A DNA stretch of 64,000 bases from contig CBDCSK010000015.1 of NCBI GenBank assembly GCA_965221605.1, forward strand, positions 434,001-498,000, written 5' to 3'. Below are positions 7,889 through 16,673 of this stretch, in pieces; positions within the stretch are counted from its first letter, which is position 1, and each line of letters begins with the position of its first letter. A model generated the notes under the pieces. It had not been told where the DNA came from, made no database searches, and worked only from the letters and a program-made list of their open reading frames with translations. Origin of the DNA: Aldehydirespirator sp965221605. Its GTDB lineage: Bacteria > Actinomycetota > Acidimicrobiia > Acidimicrobiales > Aldehydirespiratoraceae. Position numbers and translations under genes: made by a program.

Positions 7889-8630
7889 GGTCCTCGACGG
7901 TGTATCCGTACCAGACGTTGGGCTCCTCCAGCCAGCAGCGGTCGGCGTCCACATCGACGTGGAGCAGATCCAGTGCGCCGTCGATCACGTACCGGCCGCT
8001 TGCCGGGAGCGCGAGGCTCGTCCATCGCTGCCATTCGGAAACCGAGCCGCTGAAGCGCATCGGCTCCCGGCACACGCCCAGGCGCTGGGCGCCGCCGGCG
8101 ACCTGGATTCGGATCCAAGGGTCGAAGGCCGTGCCGTCGGGACGCTTCCAGTCGATGTACTCATCGAAGGGGATTGTCGGGTAACGGTGCTTGAGGGTGG
8201 GCCGGATCGGGGCGATCAGGTGCGACAGACCATGATCGCGGCACAGGCGCCGGCCCTCCTCCAGCGCTCGAACTGCCACGCCCTTCCCGCTGTGGGAGCC
8301 GGCCACCGCGACCTGGATCCCGCAGAGAGTGGTGGCTGCCCGGCTCTCGCGCCGGTGGCGAAGGCTGCGGGCCAGCACCTCGTGCTCGCTGTGGGGCAGA
8401 TCCTGGGTGGTGCCGTCCCAGGCCACGGGCACGGAGTTGAAGACGCCTGCCAGCTCGCCGGTGGCCTCGTCAAGGAGGTATAGCTGAAAGTCCGCGAACT
8501 CGGCGAGCACGAGAGGCCAGTGCTCGTTCCATATCGGGTCGTGCAGCATGAATTCGGGGAAGGCATCCGATTCCATCTGCTCGAACCTCTCGAGCAGTTC
8601 AGGCTGCTGGGCGTGGCTCAGGATCTTCAC
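7881..8630 (-). CDS. GNAT-like N-acyltransferase fold protein
   Basis: A 249-residue protein with GNAT-like features. The segment GSHSGKGVAVRALEEGRRLC resembles the acetyl-CoA pyrophosphate-binding loop and helix (Q/RxxGxG/A). It is followed by HLIAPIRPTLKHRYP, frequent in actinobacterial GNAT relatives. I do not recognise the substrate. The start overlaps the upstream MBL-fold gene by 4 nt and the end overlaps the Rieske-type gene by 8 nt, so translation is coupled. By context it is part of a multi-step conversion of an imported small molecule. Confidence 0.65.
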   Translation of the reverse strand: MKILSHAQQPELLERFEQMESDAFPEFMLHDPIWNEHWPLVLAEFADFQLYLLDEATGELAGVFNSVPVAWDGTTQDLPHSEHEVLARSLRHRRESRAATTLCGIQVAVAGSHSGKGVAVRALEEGRRLCRDHGLSHLIAPIRPTLKHRYPTIPFDEYIDWKRPDGTAFDPWIRIQVAGGAQRLGVCREPMRFSGSVSEWQRWTSLALPASGRYVIDGALDLLHVDVDADRCWLEEPNVWYGYTVEDHG

Positions 8631-9475
8631 CTCCTGGTACCTCCCTGGGTAGTCGCTCGGCGAATGATGTAGTCGGTTGCGAGCTCGCGCAACCGCTCCG
8701 GCCCGAAGGCCGGGCCGTGCCCGGGCAGAACCGTGTCCACGCGGATCCGCGCCAGGCGGCGCATCGTCTCAACGTAGGCCTTGATGTCGCTGCCAGCCAG
8801 TTCGTCTAGCAGCGGCCCGTCGTACACCGCGTCGCCGGAGAACAGAAGCCCGTCACGGGCGTCGTAGAGCCCGATGCTGCCGGGGGAGTGACCGGGCAGA
8901 TGCAGCACCTCGAAGGCTCTATTCCCCAGATCGATCACATCGCCCTCGGTGAGCAGCCGGGTCGGTGCAGCCGGGTGGTGCGGCAGCGTGTTCAGGTCGA
9001 ATCCGTCGTAGGGGAGCGCGGTCACGAAACACTCCGGCATCTCGTATCCGGCCTCTCGCATGTGGGCGTTCTCGGCCGGGTCGAGGTCCGCGCTCCACAG
9101 GCTGACAATGTCGGGAGTCGCAGTGGCGGGGTCCACGAACTCGGCTTCGTCCCGGTGCAGCCAGCGCTTCCGGAACTCGTGCCACCCGCCTGCATGGTCG
9201 GCATGGGTGTGAGTGAGCACGACCACAGCCTCCTGATCGGGCGTCAGCTTCAGGTGCGGCAGAAGGGGGGCGAGGCCGAGTCCAGTGTCGACCACCAGGT
9301 CGAAGCGCTTGCCCGTGACCCGCCACACGTTGCATCGAACCACATCTGCGACGTAGGGCTCTCGCAGCATGGCAATGCCCGGGGCGAACTCGGTTCGCGT
9401 CCACCAGGCCCCGGCGACGGGTAGCCGCTTCGGGTTCGTGCGGCGCCCTGCGCTCAGGCGTTCCGGTCTACTCAT
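8627..9475 (-). CDS. MBL-fold metallo-hydrolase
   Basis: A 282-residue metallo-beta-lactamase-fold protein. The metal-binding signature HTHADHAGG (HxHxDH) is present, followed by PGHSPGSIGLYD (His), FSGDAVYDG (bridging Asp) and LPGHG (final His). All five usual ligand positions are visible. Such enzymes hydrolyse esters, thioesters or lactones, and the substrate is unknown. It overlaps the genes on both sides by 4 nt. Confidence 0.9.
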   Translation of the reverse strand: MSRPERLSAGRRTNPKRLPVAGAWWTRTEFAPGIAMLREPYVADVVRCNVWRVTGKRFDLVVDTGLGLAPLLPHLKLTPDQEAVVVLTHTHADHAGGWHEFRKRWLHRDEAEFVDPATATPDIVSLWSADLDPAENAHMREAGYEMPECFVTALPYDGFDLNTLPHHPAAPTRLLTEGDVIDLGNRAFEVLHLPGHSPGSIGLYDARDGLLFSGDAVYDGPLLDELAGSDIKAYVETMRRLARIRVDTVLPGHGPAFGPERLRELATDYIIRRATTQGGTRR

Positions 9476-9720
9476 GCGGCGTCCCGGGCCCGTGCGAAGC
9501 CCAGCAGGGCCAGCAACGCCACGCAGAACCAGACGAACTCGAGCACCACGAACGGTGGATACCAGATCATGGCCGAGGCGATGCAGGCGAGCGCCGCGCC
9601 GACTGCGTTGAGAACCTGGTAGAGACGCGAGGCCGCGGTGAGACGGCCGACAAGGTTGAGGGCGAAGGCCGCCAGCAGCATCGACACGCCTGCAGATCCG
9701 ACGAAGGTCTCAATGCTCAC
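9472..9720 (-). CDS. small membrane protein (CBU_0592-like)
   Basis: An 82-residue protein made of three hydrophobic helices (about 8-30, 35-52, 54-76). The GSAGVSMLLAAFALNLVGRL...NAVGAALACIASAMI pattern resembles the CBU_0592 family of small membrane proteins, whose function is unknown. It overlaps livF upstream and the hydrolase gene downstream by 4 nt each. Family assignment is from pattern memory. Confidence 0.6.
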   Translation of the reverse strand: MSIETFVGSAGVSMLLAAFALNLVGRLTAASRLYQVLNAVGAALACIASAMIWYPPFVVLEFVWFCVALLALLGFARARDAA

Positions 9721-10451
9721 GACTCGTCCTCCTCCGCAGTGTCCCCGGAGCCGAGATAGGCGGCGTCGAGGCGAGCTCGGTCGGCAAGGAGTTCACTCGA
9801 AGGCCCCGATAGCACCAGGTCACCATGGCTCAGAACATAGGCCCGGTCGCTGTGGGACAGGGCCAGTTCGGCATACTGCTCGACAAGCAGTGCGCCGGCA
9901 CCGGTGTCCTCTACGACTCGACGCACGATCGGCAGCAGTTGAGAGAAGATCAGCGGCGCGAGTCCGAGAGAGAGTTCGTCGAGCAGCAGCAGCCTCGGCT
10001 CGGACAGGATGGCGCGACCCATGACCAGCATCTTCTGCTCGCCACCGGAGAGCAGGGCCGCTTTCCGCTCCATCAGGGGAGCCAGCGCGGGGAAGTAGCG
10101 GAGTGCTTTGTCGAAGTCCGGCCGTCCGCGCCGCACTGCAAGCACCAGGTTCTCTCGTACGGTCAGTTGGCCGAGGACAGCCCGGCCCTCCGGCACATGC
10201 GCCACTCCTCTGCGGGCGACCTCATGTGCTCGCCGCAGCCTTGGGACCGGGGCCCCCATGACGGTGATGTTCCCTTCGAGCCGGCCCACCAGTCCAGACA
10301 CCGCCCGGAGAGTCGTGGTCTTTCCAGCCCCGTTCGGTCCCAGCAGGGCGACTATTTCTCCGGCGCGGACTTGGAGCGACAGGCCTCTGACGACGGGCAC
10401 TCCGTCGTAACCGGCGCTCAGACCGTCGATGTCGAGCAGGGTCTCGGTCAT
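9717..10451 (-). CDS. ABC transporter ATP-binding protein, LivF type
   Basis: A 244-residue ABC ATPase. Walker A GPNGAGKTT, signature LSGGEQKMLVMGRA and Walker B LLLLDELSLGLAP are all present; the SLGLAP sequence after Walker B is typical of LivF, the second ATPase of branched-chain amino acid-type (HAAT) importers. It pairs with the LivG-type ATPase directly upstream (4-nt overlap). It would power uptake through the fused permease. Substrates of HAAT systems include amino acids, amides, urea and aromatic acids, so the substrate here is open. Confidence 0.92.
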   Translation of the reverse strand: MTETLLDIDGLSAGYDGVPVVRGLSLQVRAGEIVALLGPNGAGKTTTLRAVSGLVGRLEGNITVMGAPVPRLRRAHEVARRGVAHVPEGRAVLGQLTVRENLVLAVRRGRPDFDKALRYFPALAPLMERKAALLSGGEQKMLVMGRAILSEPRLLLLDELSLGLAPLIFSQLLPIVRRVVEDTGAGALLVEQYAELALSHSDRAYVLSHGDLVLSGPSSELLADRARLDAAYLGSGDTAEEDES

Positions 10452-11260
10452 CTCGGAGCCTCACGATGTCCACGCGGGGCCTCTGGCGGGCTCGCCGAGC
10501 GATCTCCCTCCTCCGGGTGCTCCTCCCCCAGGTAGGCCTCCACCACCCGCGGATCCTGGCGGACCTCTTCGGGAGTTCCCTCGGCGATGACCGATCCGAA
10601 CTCGAGTACGAAGATGCGGTCGCACACCGAGAGCACCAAATCCATGTCGTGGTCCACCAGAAGCAGCGTGGCGCCGTCTTCGACCATGGCACGCAGCCGG
10701 GCACCGAGCCAGGCCGTCTCTGCCCGGTCGAGGCCTGCCGCCGGCTCGTCCAGCAGCACGATCCGCGACCGAGCCACCATGGCCCGGGCGATCCCCACCA
10801 GCTTGCGTTGGCCCAGTGACAACTCCTGAGGCAGCCGGGAGCTCACACCGGACAGGTCGAATCGTTCCAGCACCTCCTCGATGCGCTCGTCGCGCTGGCG
10901 ACGCCATAGCCCGGTGACGGCTCGGCGCAGCGTCAGGGGTTGGCTGGCGACGGCAAGGTTCGACCAGACGTCGATGTCGTCGAAGAGTTCCAGAGACTGC
11001 CAGGTCCGGTTGAGGCCCCGTTGGGACAGCTCGTGGGGCGGGGCCGAGCTGATGTCCTGCCCGTCGAGCAGAACCTCGCCCGACGCATTGGACGGCAAGA
11101 ACCCGGTGACCGCGTCGATGAACGTCGTCTTTCCCGCGCCATTGGGGCCTATGAGGCCGGTCAGCTCGGCCTGGCGACACACGATGTCCACGCCTGCCAG
11201 TGCCTCCACCGCACCGAAGGCCACCCGCAGGGCCCGGCTCTCAAGCACAGTGGGACTCAC
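10448..11260 (-). CDS. ABC transporter ATP-binding protein, LivG type
   Basis: A 270-residue ABC ATPase. Walker A GPNGAGKTT, signature LSLGQRKLVGIARAM and Walker B IVLLDEPAAGLD are intact. The C-terminal GTPEEVRQDPRVVEAYLG motif is diagnostic of LivG-type subunits. A short extension rich in Pro, Glu and Arg follows. It overlaps the permease gene upstream and livF downstream by 4 nt. Confidence 0.92.
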   Translation of the reverse strand: MSPTVLESRALRVAFGAVEALAGVDIVCRQAELTGLIGPNGAGKTTFIDAVTGFLPSNASGEVLLDGQDISSAPPHELSQRGLNRTWQSLELFDDIDVWSNLAVASQPLTLRRAVTGLWRRQRDERIEEVLERFDLSGVSSRLPQELSLGQRKLVGIARAMVARSRIVLLDEPAAGLDRAETAWLGARLRAMVEDGATLLLVDHDMDLVLSVCDRIFVLEFGSVIAEGTPEEVRQDPRVVEAYLGEEHPEEGDRSASPPEAPRGHREAPR

Positions 11261-13326
11261 GGCACGCTGCCCATCGGCGCTGACGCGGGCGCTCCGTGGC
11301 GGCGGAGGGCACGCAACTTACTGGCCACGTACCGATTGAGGCGTCTAGTCGATCCGGCAATGCCGTCGGCGTCGAAGGCCAACTCGGCAATCAAGAAGGT
11401 CCCCGCGATGTAGGTCTCGTAGCGGCCGAGCACGATGAACTCCTCGCCGACAACCGTGCCGATGCCCGCTCCTACCAGCGTGCCGGTCCACAAGGCGCCG
11501 CTCACGGTGCTAATGCCGCCGAGGTAGGCGTAGGCGATCAGCACCAGCGAGGCCGTCCATCCGAACGTGTCGGACTGGAACGATCCGAGTTGTGCCGCCT
11601 TGAGTCCCCCCGCCGCGCCGGCCAAACCGGCGCCGATCATGAACGCGCTCAGCTTGATGCGGGCAACGTTGACACCGGCGGCTGCCGCCGCCCGCTCGTT
11701 GGCTCGCACTGCCAGCATCTGGCGGCCGGTGGGGCTGCGACGCAGCAGCGACACGAATACGCATGCGGCCACAGCCACGGCCAGGATCAGCACTCCGATA
11801 GCCGGCGATGGCTGCTTGCCGTCGCCGAGGAAGAACTCCGAGACCGAGCCGAATTCGATCCCGAACAACTCGGGTGCCTCCGCTCTGGCTCGCCGCGAAG
11901 TCCCGAACCATCCGTCGCGGCGGAAAAGGACAGCCTCGATCGCGATCCCCGCGCCGAGCGTGATGATGGCCAGGCTCGGGCCTCTCGACCGCAGCGCCAG
12001 CACCCCCACCACCAGCCCGAACAGGGCCGCGGTCGCGATGGCCATTGGATAGCCGAGAATGAACGGGATGCCCGCCTCTGCGACGTATGACCCGAGTCCG
12101 AAGGCGGCGATGCCTGACAGCGCCACCTGGGCCAGGGACACCTGTCCGACGAAACCGGTGACGACCACCAGGCTGAGCGCAAGGATGATCCCGATCAGTG
12201 AATTGTTGATCCCGTTGCGGTACTCGAAGGGCAGCCAGATCGACGCAGCCAGAACGGCGAGCACGAACAGGGCTACCGGCACCGGCCGTATGCGGTCGGC
12301 GTAGGCCAGAGGCAACCGCTCGCTGCCGACTGCGCCGCGCCCCGGAATGGCGTCTCCCCGCAGAGCCATGACCACGGCGATCACCGCGAGCGGCAAGATC
12401 TCAGCCAGGTCCAGGTCCGGCACCCAGCCCTGACGCTGCTCCAGGATGAAGATCAGGCTCTGAGCCATGCCGATCCCCACACCCGCCAGCGCGGATGCCC
12501 AGAACGATGAGAACGCCCCTACAAGGGCCGCGGCCACTGCGGGCACGATCAGTAGCGTCATCCGGCCCGGGCTGACCCCCGTTATCGGTGCCACCAGGAT
12601 GCCGACGCCGCCGGCGACCACACTGGCGACGACCCAGCTCACCGCGGCCTGGAAATCGGCCGAATAACCCAGCAGGGTGGCGATCTGCTCGTTCTCGGCT
12701 GAGGCGCGGGTGGCGATGCCGAAGCGGGTGAAGCGAAAGGCGGCCCATAACGCCAGAGTGACCGCCAGCAACAGCCCGAGCAGCAGGAAGCGATCACGAG
12801 GTATCTGCGCTCCCAGAACGTTCACGGTGGCGTCGGGGAGCAATACCTCCGCGTGCTTGGGCTGCGACCCGAACCTCAACACCACAACGGCCTGCAGTGA
12901 CAGCAGCATGCCGATCGAGGCCACCACTTTGGCGGTGGCCGGTGCGTAGCGCAGCGGTCTGAAGACCAGGAAGTGAGCTGCGAGTCCCAGCAGCACCGCG
13001 GTGGCCATCGCTACGGCTATCGCAGTAGGCAGGGAGGTTCCCTCGCCCACATCGATGACGGTCGGAAAGTCGGGCGCATCGAGGTGGAGGCCGAACCATC
13101 CGGCCATGCCGGCGGCCAGGGCCAGCGGATTGGGCAGCGGGGGCACTGGGTACTCGCCGTTGTTGCGCATCTCGACGAACACATAGGTGACATAGGTCGC
13201 GATAGCTCCGTGACCGAAGTTGATGACGCCCGAGGCTCGGAAACTCAGGGTGAGCCCGATCGCCAGCGCGCCGATGATGACACCGGTTCCGATACCGATG
13301 AGCAGGAATTGGAGATAGAGGCTCAT
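11257..13326 (-). CDS. fused LivH-LivM permease of a HAAT-type ABC importer
   Basis: A 689-residue polytopic membrane protein. Residues about 1-310 are LivH-like (IGLTLSFRASGVINFGHGAIATYVTY near the N-terminus) and about 330-680 are LivM-like (NSLIGIILALSLVVVTGFVGQVSLAQVALSGIAAFG). The two permeases are normally separate genes; the fusion supplies both halves of the channel in one chain and is known in Actinobacteria. The first gene of the uninterrupted 4-nt-overlap chain, 88 nt downstream of the substrate-binding protein gene. Confidence 0.93.
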   Translation of the reverse strand: MSLYLQFLLIGIGTGVIIGALAIGLTLSFRASGVINFGHGAIATYVTYVFVEMRNNGEYPVPPLPNPLALAAGMAGWFGLHLDAPDFPTVIDVGEGTSLPTAIAVAMATAVLLGLAAHFLVFRPLRYAPATAKVVASIGMLLSLQAVVVLRFGSQPKHAEVLLPDATVNVLGAQIPRDRFLLLGLLLAVTLALWAAFRFTRFGIATRASAENEQIATLLGYSADFQAAVSWVVASVVAGGVGILVAPITGVSPGRMTLLIVPAVAAALVGAFSSFWASALAGVGIGMAQSLIFILEQRQGWVPDLDLAEILPLAVIAVVMALRGDAIPGRGAVGSERLPLAYADRIRPVPVALFVLAVLAASIWLPFEYRNGINNSLIGIILALSLVVVTGFVGQVSLAQVALSGIAAFGLGSYVAEAGIPFILGYPMAIATAALFGLVVGVLALRSRGPSLAIITLGAGIAIEAVLFRRDGWFGTSRRARAEAPELFGIEFGSVSEFFLGDGKQPSPAIGVLILAVAVAACVFVSLLRRSPTGRQMLAVRANERAAAAAGVNVARIKLSAFMIGAGLAGAAGGLKAAQLGSFQSDTFGWTASLVLIAYAYLGGISTVSGALWTGTLVGAGIGTVVGEEFIVLGRYETYIAGTFLIAELAFDADGIAGSTRRLNRYVASKLRALRRHGAPASAPMGSVP

Positions 13327-13414
13327 GGTTCGCCGTCGACGACTTCAGTTGGTCCCATCGTCATTCTGGACGGGAAGGCTTGAGGCCGCCCGGTCGGGGC
13401 CTCCGGCTGTTTTC

Positions 13415-14791
13415 TCAGCCGAGAGCCTCGAATTCGGCGAAGTCGATCGGAGCTACGCCGACAGACCTCATCACCGTGCCGTCGACTTCAAGCACGACAA
13501 GGCTCGAAACGCAGGCACCCGGGAATGGGTCGGGTCCCGGACACGAGACATCTGCGTAGTAGCCGGTCGAGAGCTGCGTCCGGCTCAGCGCTTCATTGAC
13601 CGTCTCCCGGGAGAGATCGTCGTATCCCACATCGACCAGCGCCGCATGGACACCGAGCACAGAAACGAGAGCCCAGCCCGCGAGGCCATAGACCTCGGCT
13701 TCCTCGGACCCGTAGGTCTCGATGATCCGTCGACCTTCGAGGATCGCGTCGTCGGCCAGGGACGGGTCGACCGGCAGAGCGCTGGCGCCGAAGACCAGCC
13801 ACCCGTCTATGGCGCCGCTGGCCACGGTGTCCTCCAGAGCGCAGGTGTCGAACGTGATGACGGTCGTTTCGACTGACAGCGACGACAGCGCGTCGGCCAG
13901 CGGTGAGCACTGGGTGCCGTCGATGCCCGCAAACACGACGTCCACGTCGGCCGCTCCCGACGCGGTGGCCACGCCGATGTAGTCCGCCTGCTCGTAGGCC
14001 GCGGGCGTGATGCCAGCCACCTCCAGTCCGGCGTTCTCGGCGAAGACGCTGGCTGCATCGCACGCCTCCAGGAAGAAGGGGTCGTCGAGGCAGATGATCG
14101 TCACCGTGCTGGCGCCGAGGGCATCAGCCGCATAGGCCACGGGGCCCTGCACCAATCCCAGGAAGCCGGGATCGAAGATCCACTCCGTCGGGCGCTGCCA
14201 GTCGTCGGGCAGGTTGGCCAGTGCCAACAGCGGCAGCCCGGCCGGGACCGTGACCTCTGCAGCCTCGTTGCTCGAGAAGCTGCTGGTGATCATCACGTGG
14301 ATGTCGTCGTCGTTGGCGAACTGCTGAGCGCATGCCACCGCGCCCTCGGGACCGTCGCCCGAGGTGCAGACTTCGAGCTCCAGCAGGTGCCCGTCCACAC
14401 CACCGAGTTCCGCGTTGATGTATGCAACCGCGGCCTCGGCGGCCCTGCGGGCTTCGATTATGGAGAAGAGCTCCTCTTCCTGGGAGTCGAATCCGATTCT
14501 GACTGGGTCCATGGCAGCCTCGGCCGCGCCATCGTCGGGCTCGGGAGCCTCCTCTGCCGGGGCGGGCTCCTCTGCCGGGGCGGGCTCCTCTACCGGGGCG
14601 GCCGTTGTCTCTGGGGCGGCCGTTGTTGGCGGTGCCTCGGCTTGGGTCGAGTCGTCGTCGCCGCAGGCGGCGGCGATCAACGTGAACACCGCGGCCAATC
14701 CCACGATCATCCGGACCCCCCTGGCGGAGGTCTGACGAGAACTCGTGCCGGTCTCTGTTCCTGCCCTTGCCTTCACTCGTTGGCCCTTCAT
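13415..14791 (-). CDS. substrate-binding lipoprotein of the HAAT-type ABC importer
   Basis: A 458-residue secreted lipoprotein. After a basic N-terminus, a hydrophobic segment ends in the lipobox IAAACG, so the mature protein is anchored at that Cys. A Pro/Glu/Ala-rich linker (about 50-95) with a repeated EEPAPA unit precedes a periplasmic-binding fold of the Leu/Ile/Val type (VRIGFDSQEEELFSIIEARRAAEAAVAYIN...). First gene of the operon, transcribed divergently from the TetR gene. Ligand unknown; the neighbouring oxygenase-like and hydrolase genes suggest a catabolic substrate rather than a proteinogenic amino acid. Confidence 0.9.
   Translation of the reverse strand: MKGQRVKARAGTETGTSSRQTSARGVRMIVGLAAVFTLIAAACGDDDSTQAEAPPTTAAPETTAAPVEEPAPAEEPAPAEEAPEPDDGAAEAAMDPVRIGFDSQEEELFSIIEARRAAEAAVAYINAELGGVDGHLLELEVCTSGDGPEGAVACAQQFANDDDIHVMITSSFSSNEAAEVTVPAGLPLLALANLPDDWQRPTEWIFDPGFLGLVQGPVAYAADALGASTVTIICLDDPFFLEACDAASVFAENAGLEVAGITPAAYEQADYIGVATASGAADVDVVFAGIDGTQCSPLADALSSLSVETTVITFDTCALEDTVASGAIDGWLVFGASALPVDPSLADDAILEGRRIIETYGSEEAEVYGLAGWALVSVLGVHAALVDVGYDDLSRETVNEALSRTQLSTGYYADVSCPGPDPFPGACVSSLVVLEVDGTVMRSVGVAPIDFAEFEALG
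14549..14602. repeat. 18-bp tandem repeat in lipoprotein linker
   Basis: Three head-to-tail copies of CTCCTCTGCCGGGGCGGG (the third with two changes). On the minus strand they encode the repeated EEPAPA-type linker of the binding protein. Such repeats change length easily by slippage without breaking the frame. Confidence 0.7.
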
Positions 14792-14833
14792 GGTTGCTCC
14801 AATCTCTCGGCGAGGCTAGCTTTCGGTGGTATC

Positions 14834-14853
14834 TTTCGTTCGACTGAATGAAA
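14834..14853. promoter_or_regulatory. putative TetR operator in divergent intergenic region
   Basis: TTTCGTTCGACTGAATGAAA is a 20-bp imperfect inverted repeat (7 of 9 bases match per arm, 2-nt centre). It lies between the divergent lipoprotein (14791) and TetR (14884) genes, 30 bp before the TetR ATG. TetR repressors usually bind such palindromes in the shared promoter. The role is inferred from position and symmetry. Confidence 0.5.
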
Positions 14854-14883
14854 TTAGCGACAGACTATAGTTGGCTTCCATCC

Positions 14884-15567
14884 ATGTCAAACGACAGCCT
14901 GAATCCCCCGGTCAAGCGGATCGGCCGCCCGCGGGCCGACAAGCGCATTCCCGAAGGCGATGTCGGGGAGCAGATCCTCGCGGCCTCGTCCGAGCTGTTC
15001 GTCCGTCAGGGCTACGCGGCTACCACCACCCGTCAGATCGCGGCAGCCGTCGGCTTGCGACAGGGGTCGTTGAGCCACTACTTCCCCCGGAAGAAGGACA
15101 TCTTCGCCGAGCTTCTCGATCGGACGATCGAGCCTGCCCTGTCGATGATCGATGAAGCCGACCCCGCATTGCCGCCCGAGTGCCGCCTGTGGCTCCTGCT
15201 GTCGACTGACTGCCTCAACCTGGCGTCGGGCGAGCAGAATCTCGCCAGCCTGATGCTGCTCCCCGAAGCACGAAGCGACGAGTTCGACCACTTCTGGGCC
15301 AGACGTGAGGAACTCAAGAACCGGTACAGCGACACCATCGCCGCGGGTGTGAAGCACGGGTCGTTGTCCTGCCCCGATGTCCGCCTGGCCGTCGACGCCA
15401 CATTCGGGATGGTCGAGAGCATCATCACCTGGTTCGAGCGAGGCGGGCCGGTGACACCTCGCGGCGCAGCCCACCATGTGGCTCGGGCCGCACTGGCCGC
15501 GCTATTGACGTCGCCGTCTCAAGTGGATCGGGTGATCACCGAGGCCGAGACTCTGGTGGCCGTGTGA
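14884..15567 (+). CDS. TetR/AcrR-family transcriptional regulator
   Basis: A 227-residue regulator. The basic N-terminus KRIGRPRADKR precedes the helix-turn-helix AATTTRQIAAAVGLRQGSLSHYFPRKKDIFAELL (about residues 38-72), the hallmark of TetR. The C-terminal ligand-binding part (about 80-227) is divergent, so the ligand is unknown. I prefer ATG 14884 because the in-frame ATG at 14848 lies inside the putative operator. Divergence from the transporter operon and the LLM gene downstream suggest that it controls both. Confidence 0.9.
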   Translation: MSNDSLNPPVKRIGRPRADKRIPEGDVGEQILAASSELFVRQGYAATTTRQIAAAVGLRQGSLSHYFPRKKDIFAELLDRTIEPALSMIDEADPALPPECRLWLLLSTDCLNLASGEQNLASLMLLPEARSDEFDHFWARREELKNRYSDTIAAGVKHGSLSCPDVRLAVDATFGMVESIITWFERGGPVTPRGAAHHVARAALAALLTSPSQVDRVITEAETLVAV

Positions 15568-15628
15568 GATCATTGGCCATGCGGGAAGGCGACTCGACAG
15601 CCCGACGTCGACGAGTGGCAGTCCGCCG

Positions 15629-16663
15629 ATGACCGGGCGGACCGGACGTGAAGTCCCTGTGCCCAAGCTGGATGTCTACGTGCTGCCGGTCGAGGTGACC
15701 TGGCGGCAGGTCCGCGCCATGTTCCTACGTGCAGAGGAGCTGGGATTCCACACCGCCTGGATACACGACAACGTGGTCGGGCCGGTGCCCTGGAATCCCG
15801 ATGCCGCGGTGTACGACTCCTGGAGCGTCCTAGGTGCGCTGGGCGAGGCCACGTCGCGCATAAGGCTCGGATCGCTCGTCACACCGATGGGGCGACGCCA
15901 CCCGAGCGTCTTCGCCAAGATGACGGCGTCCTTCGACAACACCAGCGCCGGCCGCCTCGACTTGGGGATGGGTCCCGGAGACGAGCCCCATCAATACGAG
16001 CCGTGGGGACTGCGCTATCCGGAGCCGCCCGAACGCATCGAGATCCTCGAAGAGGAGATCGAGATCATCAAGGGACTCTGGACACAGGAGCGCGTGACCT
16101 ACGGGGGCAAGCACTACCAACTGCGGGACGCCACGCTTGCCCCGAAGCCGCTGCAGAAGCCTCACCCACCGATCTGGATCGGTCTTGTGTTCGGTCGCAG
16201 AGTCATGCCGCGCGTTGCCGCCCGCCACGCCGACGGCGTCAACTTCTACTCCAAACACGACGACGATGTGGCTGCGACCATCGAGCAGGTCCGGTCACTG
16301 TGCCGGGACATCGGACGCGACCCCACCCCGATCAAGTTCTCTCGCTGCGTATCAGTGTGGGTGACCGACGATATGCCCGACGTCGAAGCCGAGTTGAACC
16401 GAGTAGGCGAGGAGTACGGCACCGGCGGCGATTACGTGCGCGACTATGTGGCTGACTATGAGCGGATGGCGATCGGTCCTGTAGAGGTGATCGCTGAGGA
16501 GTTCGTGAAGCAGGCCGAACTCGGGATCGACCAGATCATCGTCAACATGATCCTGGGACCAGGCCCGGCTTACAAGGACCGCCCGGTTGTGGAGGGGATC
16601 CTGGGCGCCTGGGAGCGCATCGCCACGGAGGTGCGGCCCTTGATGGAGGCCGCGCTCAAGTAG
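15629..16663 (+). CDS. LLM-class flavin/F420-dependent oxidoreductase
   Basis: A 344-residue luciferase-like barrel. Characteristic stretches are DVYVLPVEVTWRQVRAMFLRAEELGF, RLGSLVTPMGRRHPSVFAK, GRLDLGMGPG and LAPKPLQKPHPPIWIG. Paralogue of the enzyme at 5713-6687. Lies 61 nt after the TetR gene and may be co-transcribed with it. A GTG about ten codons in (VPKLDVYV) is an alternative start. It could catalyse a second oxidation or reduction in the same pathway, or accept F420 electrons; this is inference. Confidence 0.88.
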   Translation: MTGRTGREVPVPKLDVYVLPVEVTWRQVRAMFLRAEELGFHTAWIHDNVVGPVPWNPDAAVYDSWSVLGALGEATSRIRLGSLVTPMGRRHPSVFAKMTASFDNTSAGRLDLGMGPGDEPHQYEPWGLRYPEPPERIEILEEEIEIIKGLWTQERVTYGGKHYQLRDATLAPKPLQKPHPPIWIGLVFGRRVMPRVAARHADGVNFYSKHDDDVAATIEQVRSLCRDIGRDPTPIKFSRCVSVWVTDDMPDVEAELNRVGEEYGTGGDYVRDYVADYERMAIGPVEVIAEEFVKQAELGIDQIIVNMILGPGPAYKDRPVVEGILGAWERIATEVRPLMEAALK

Positions 16664-16673
16664 CTGCTCGCCG

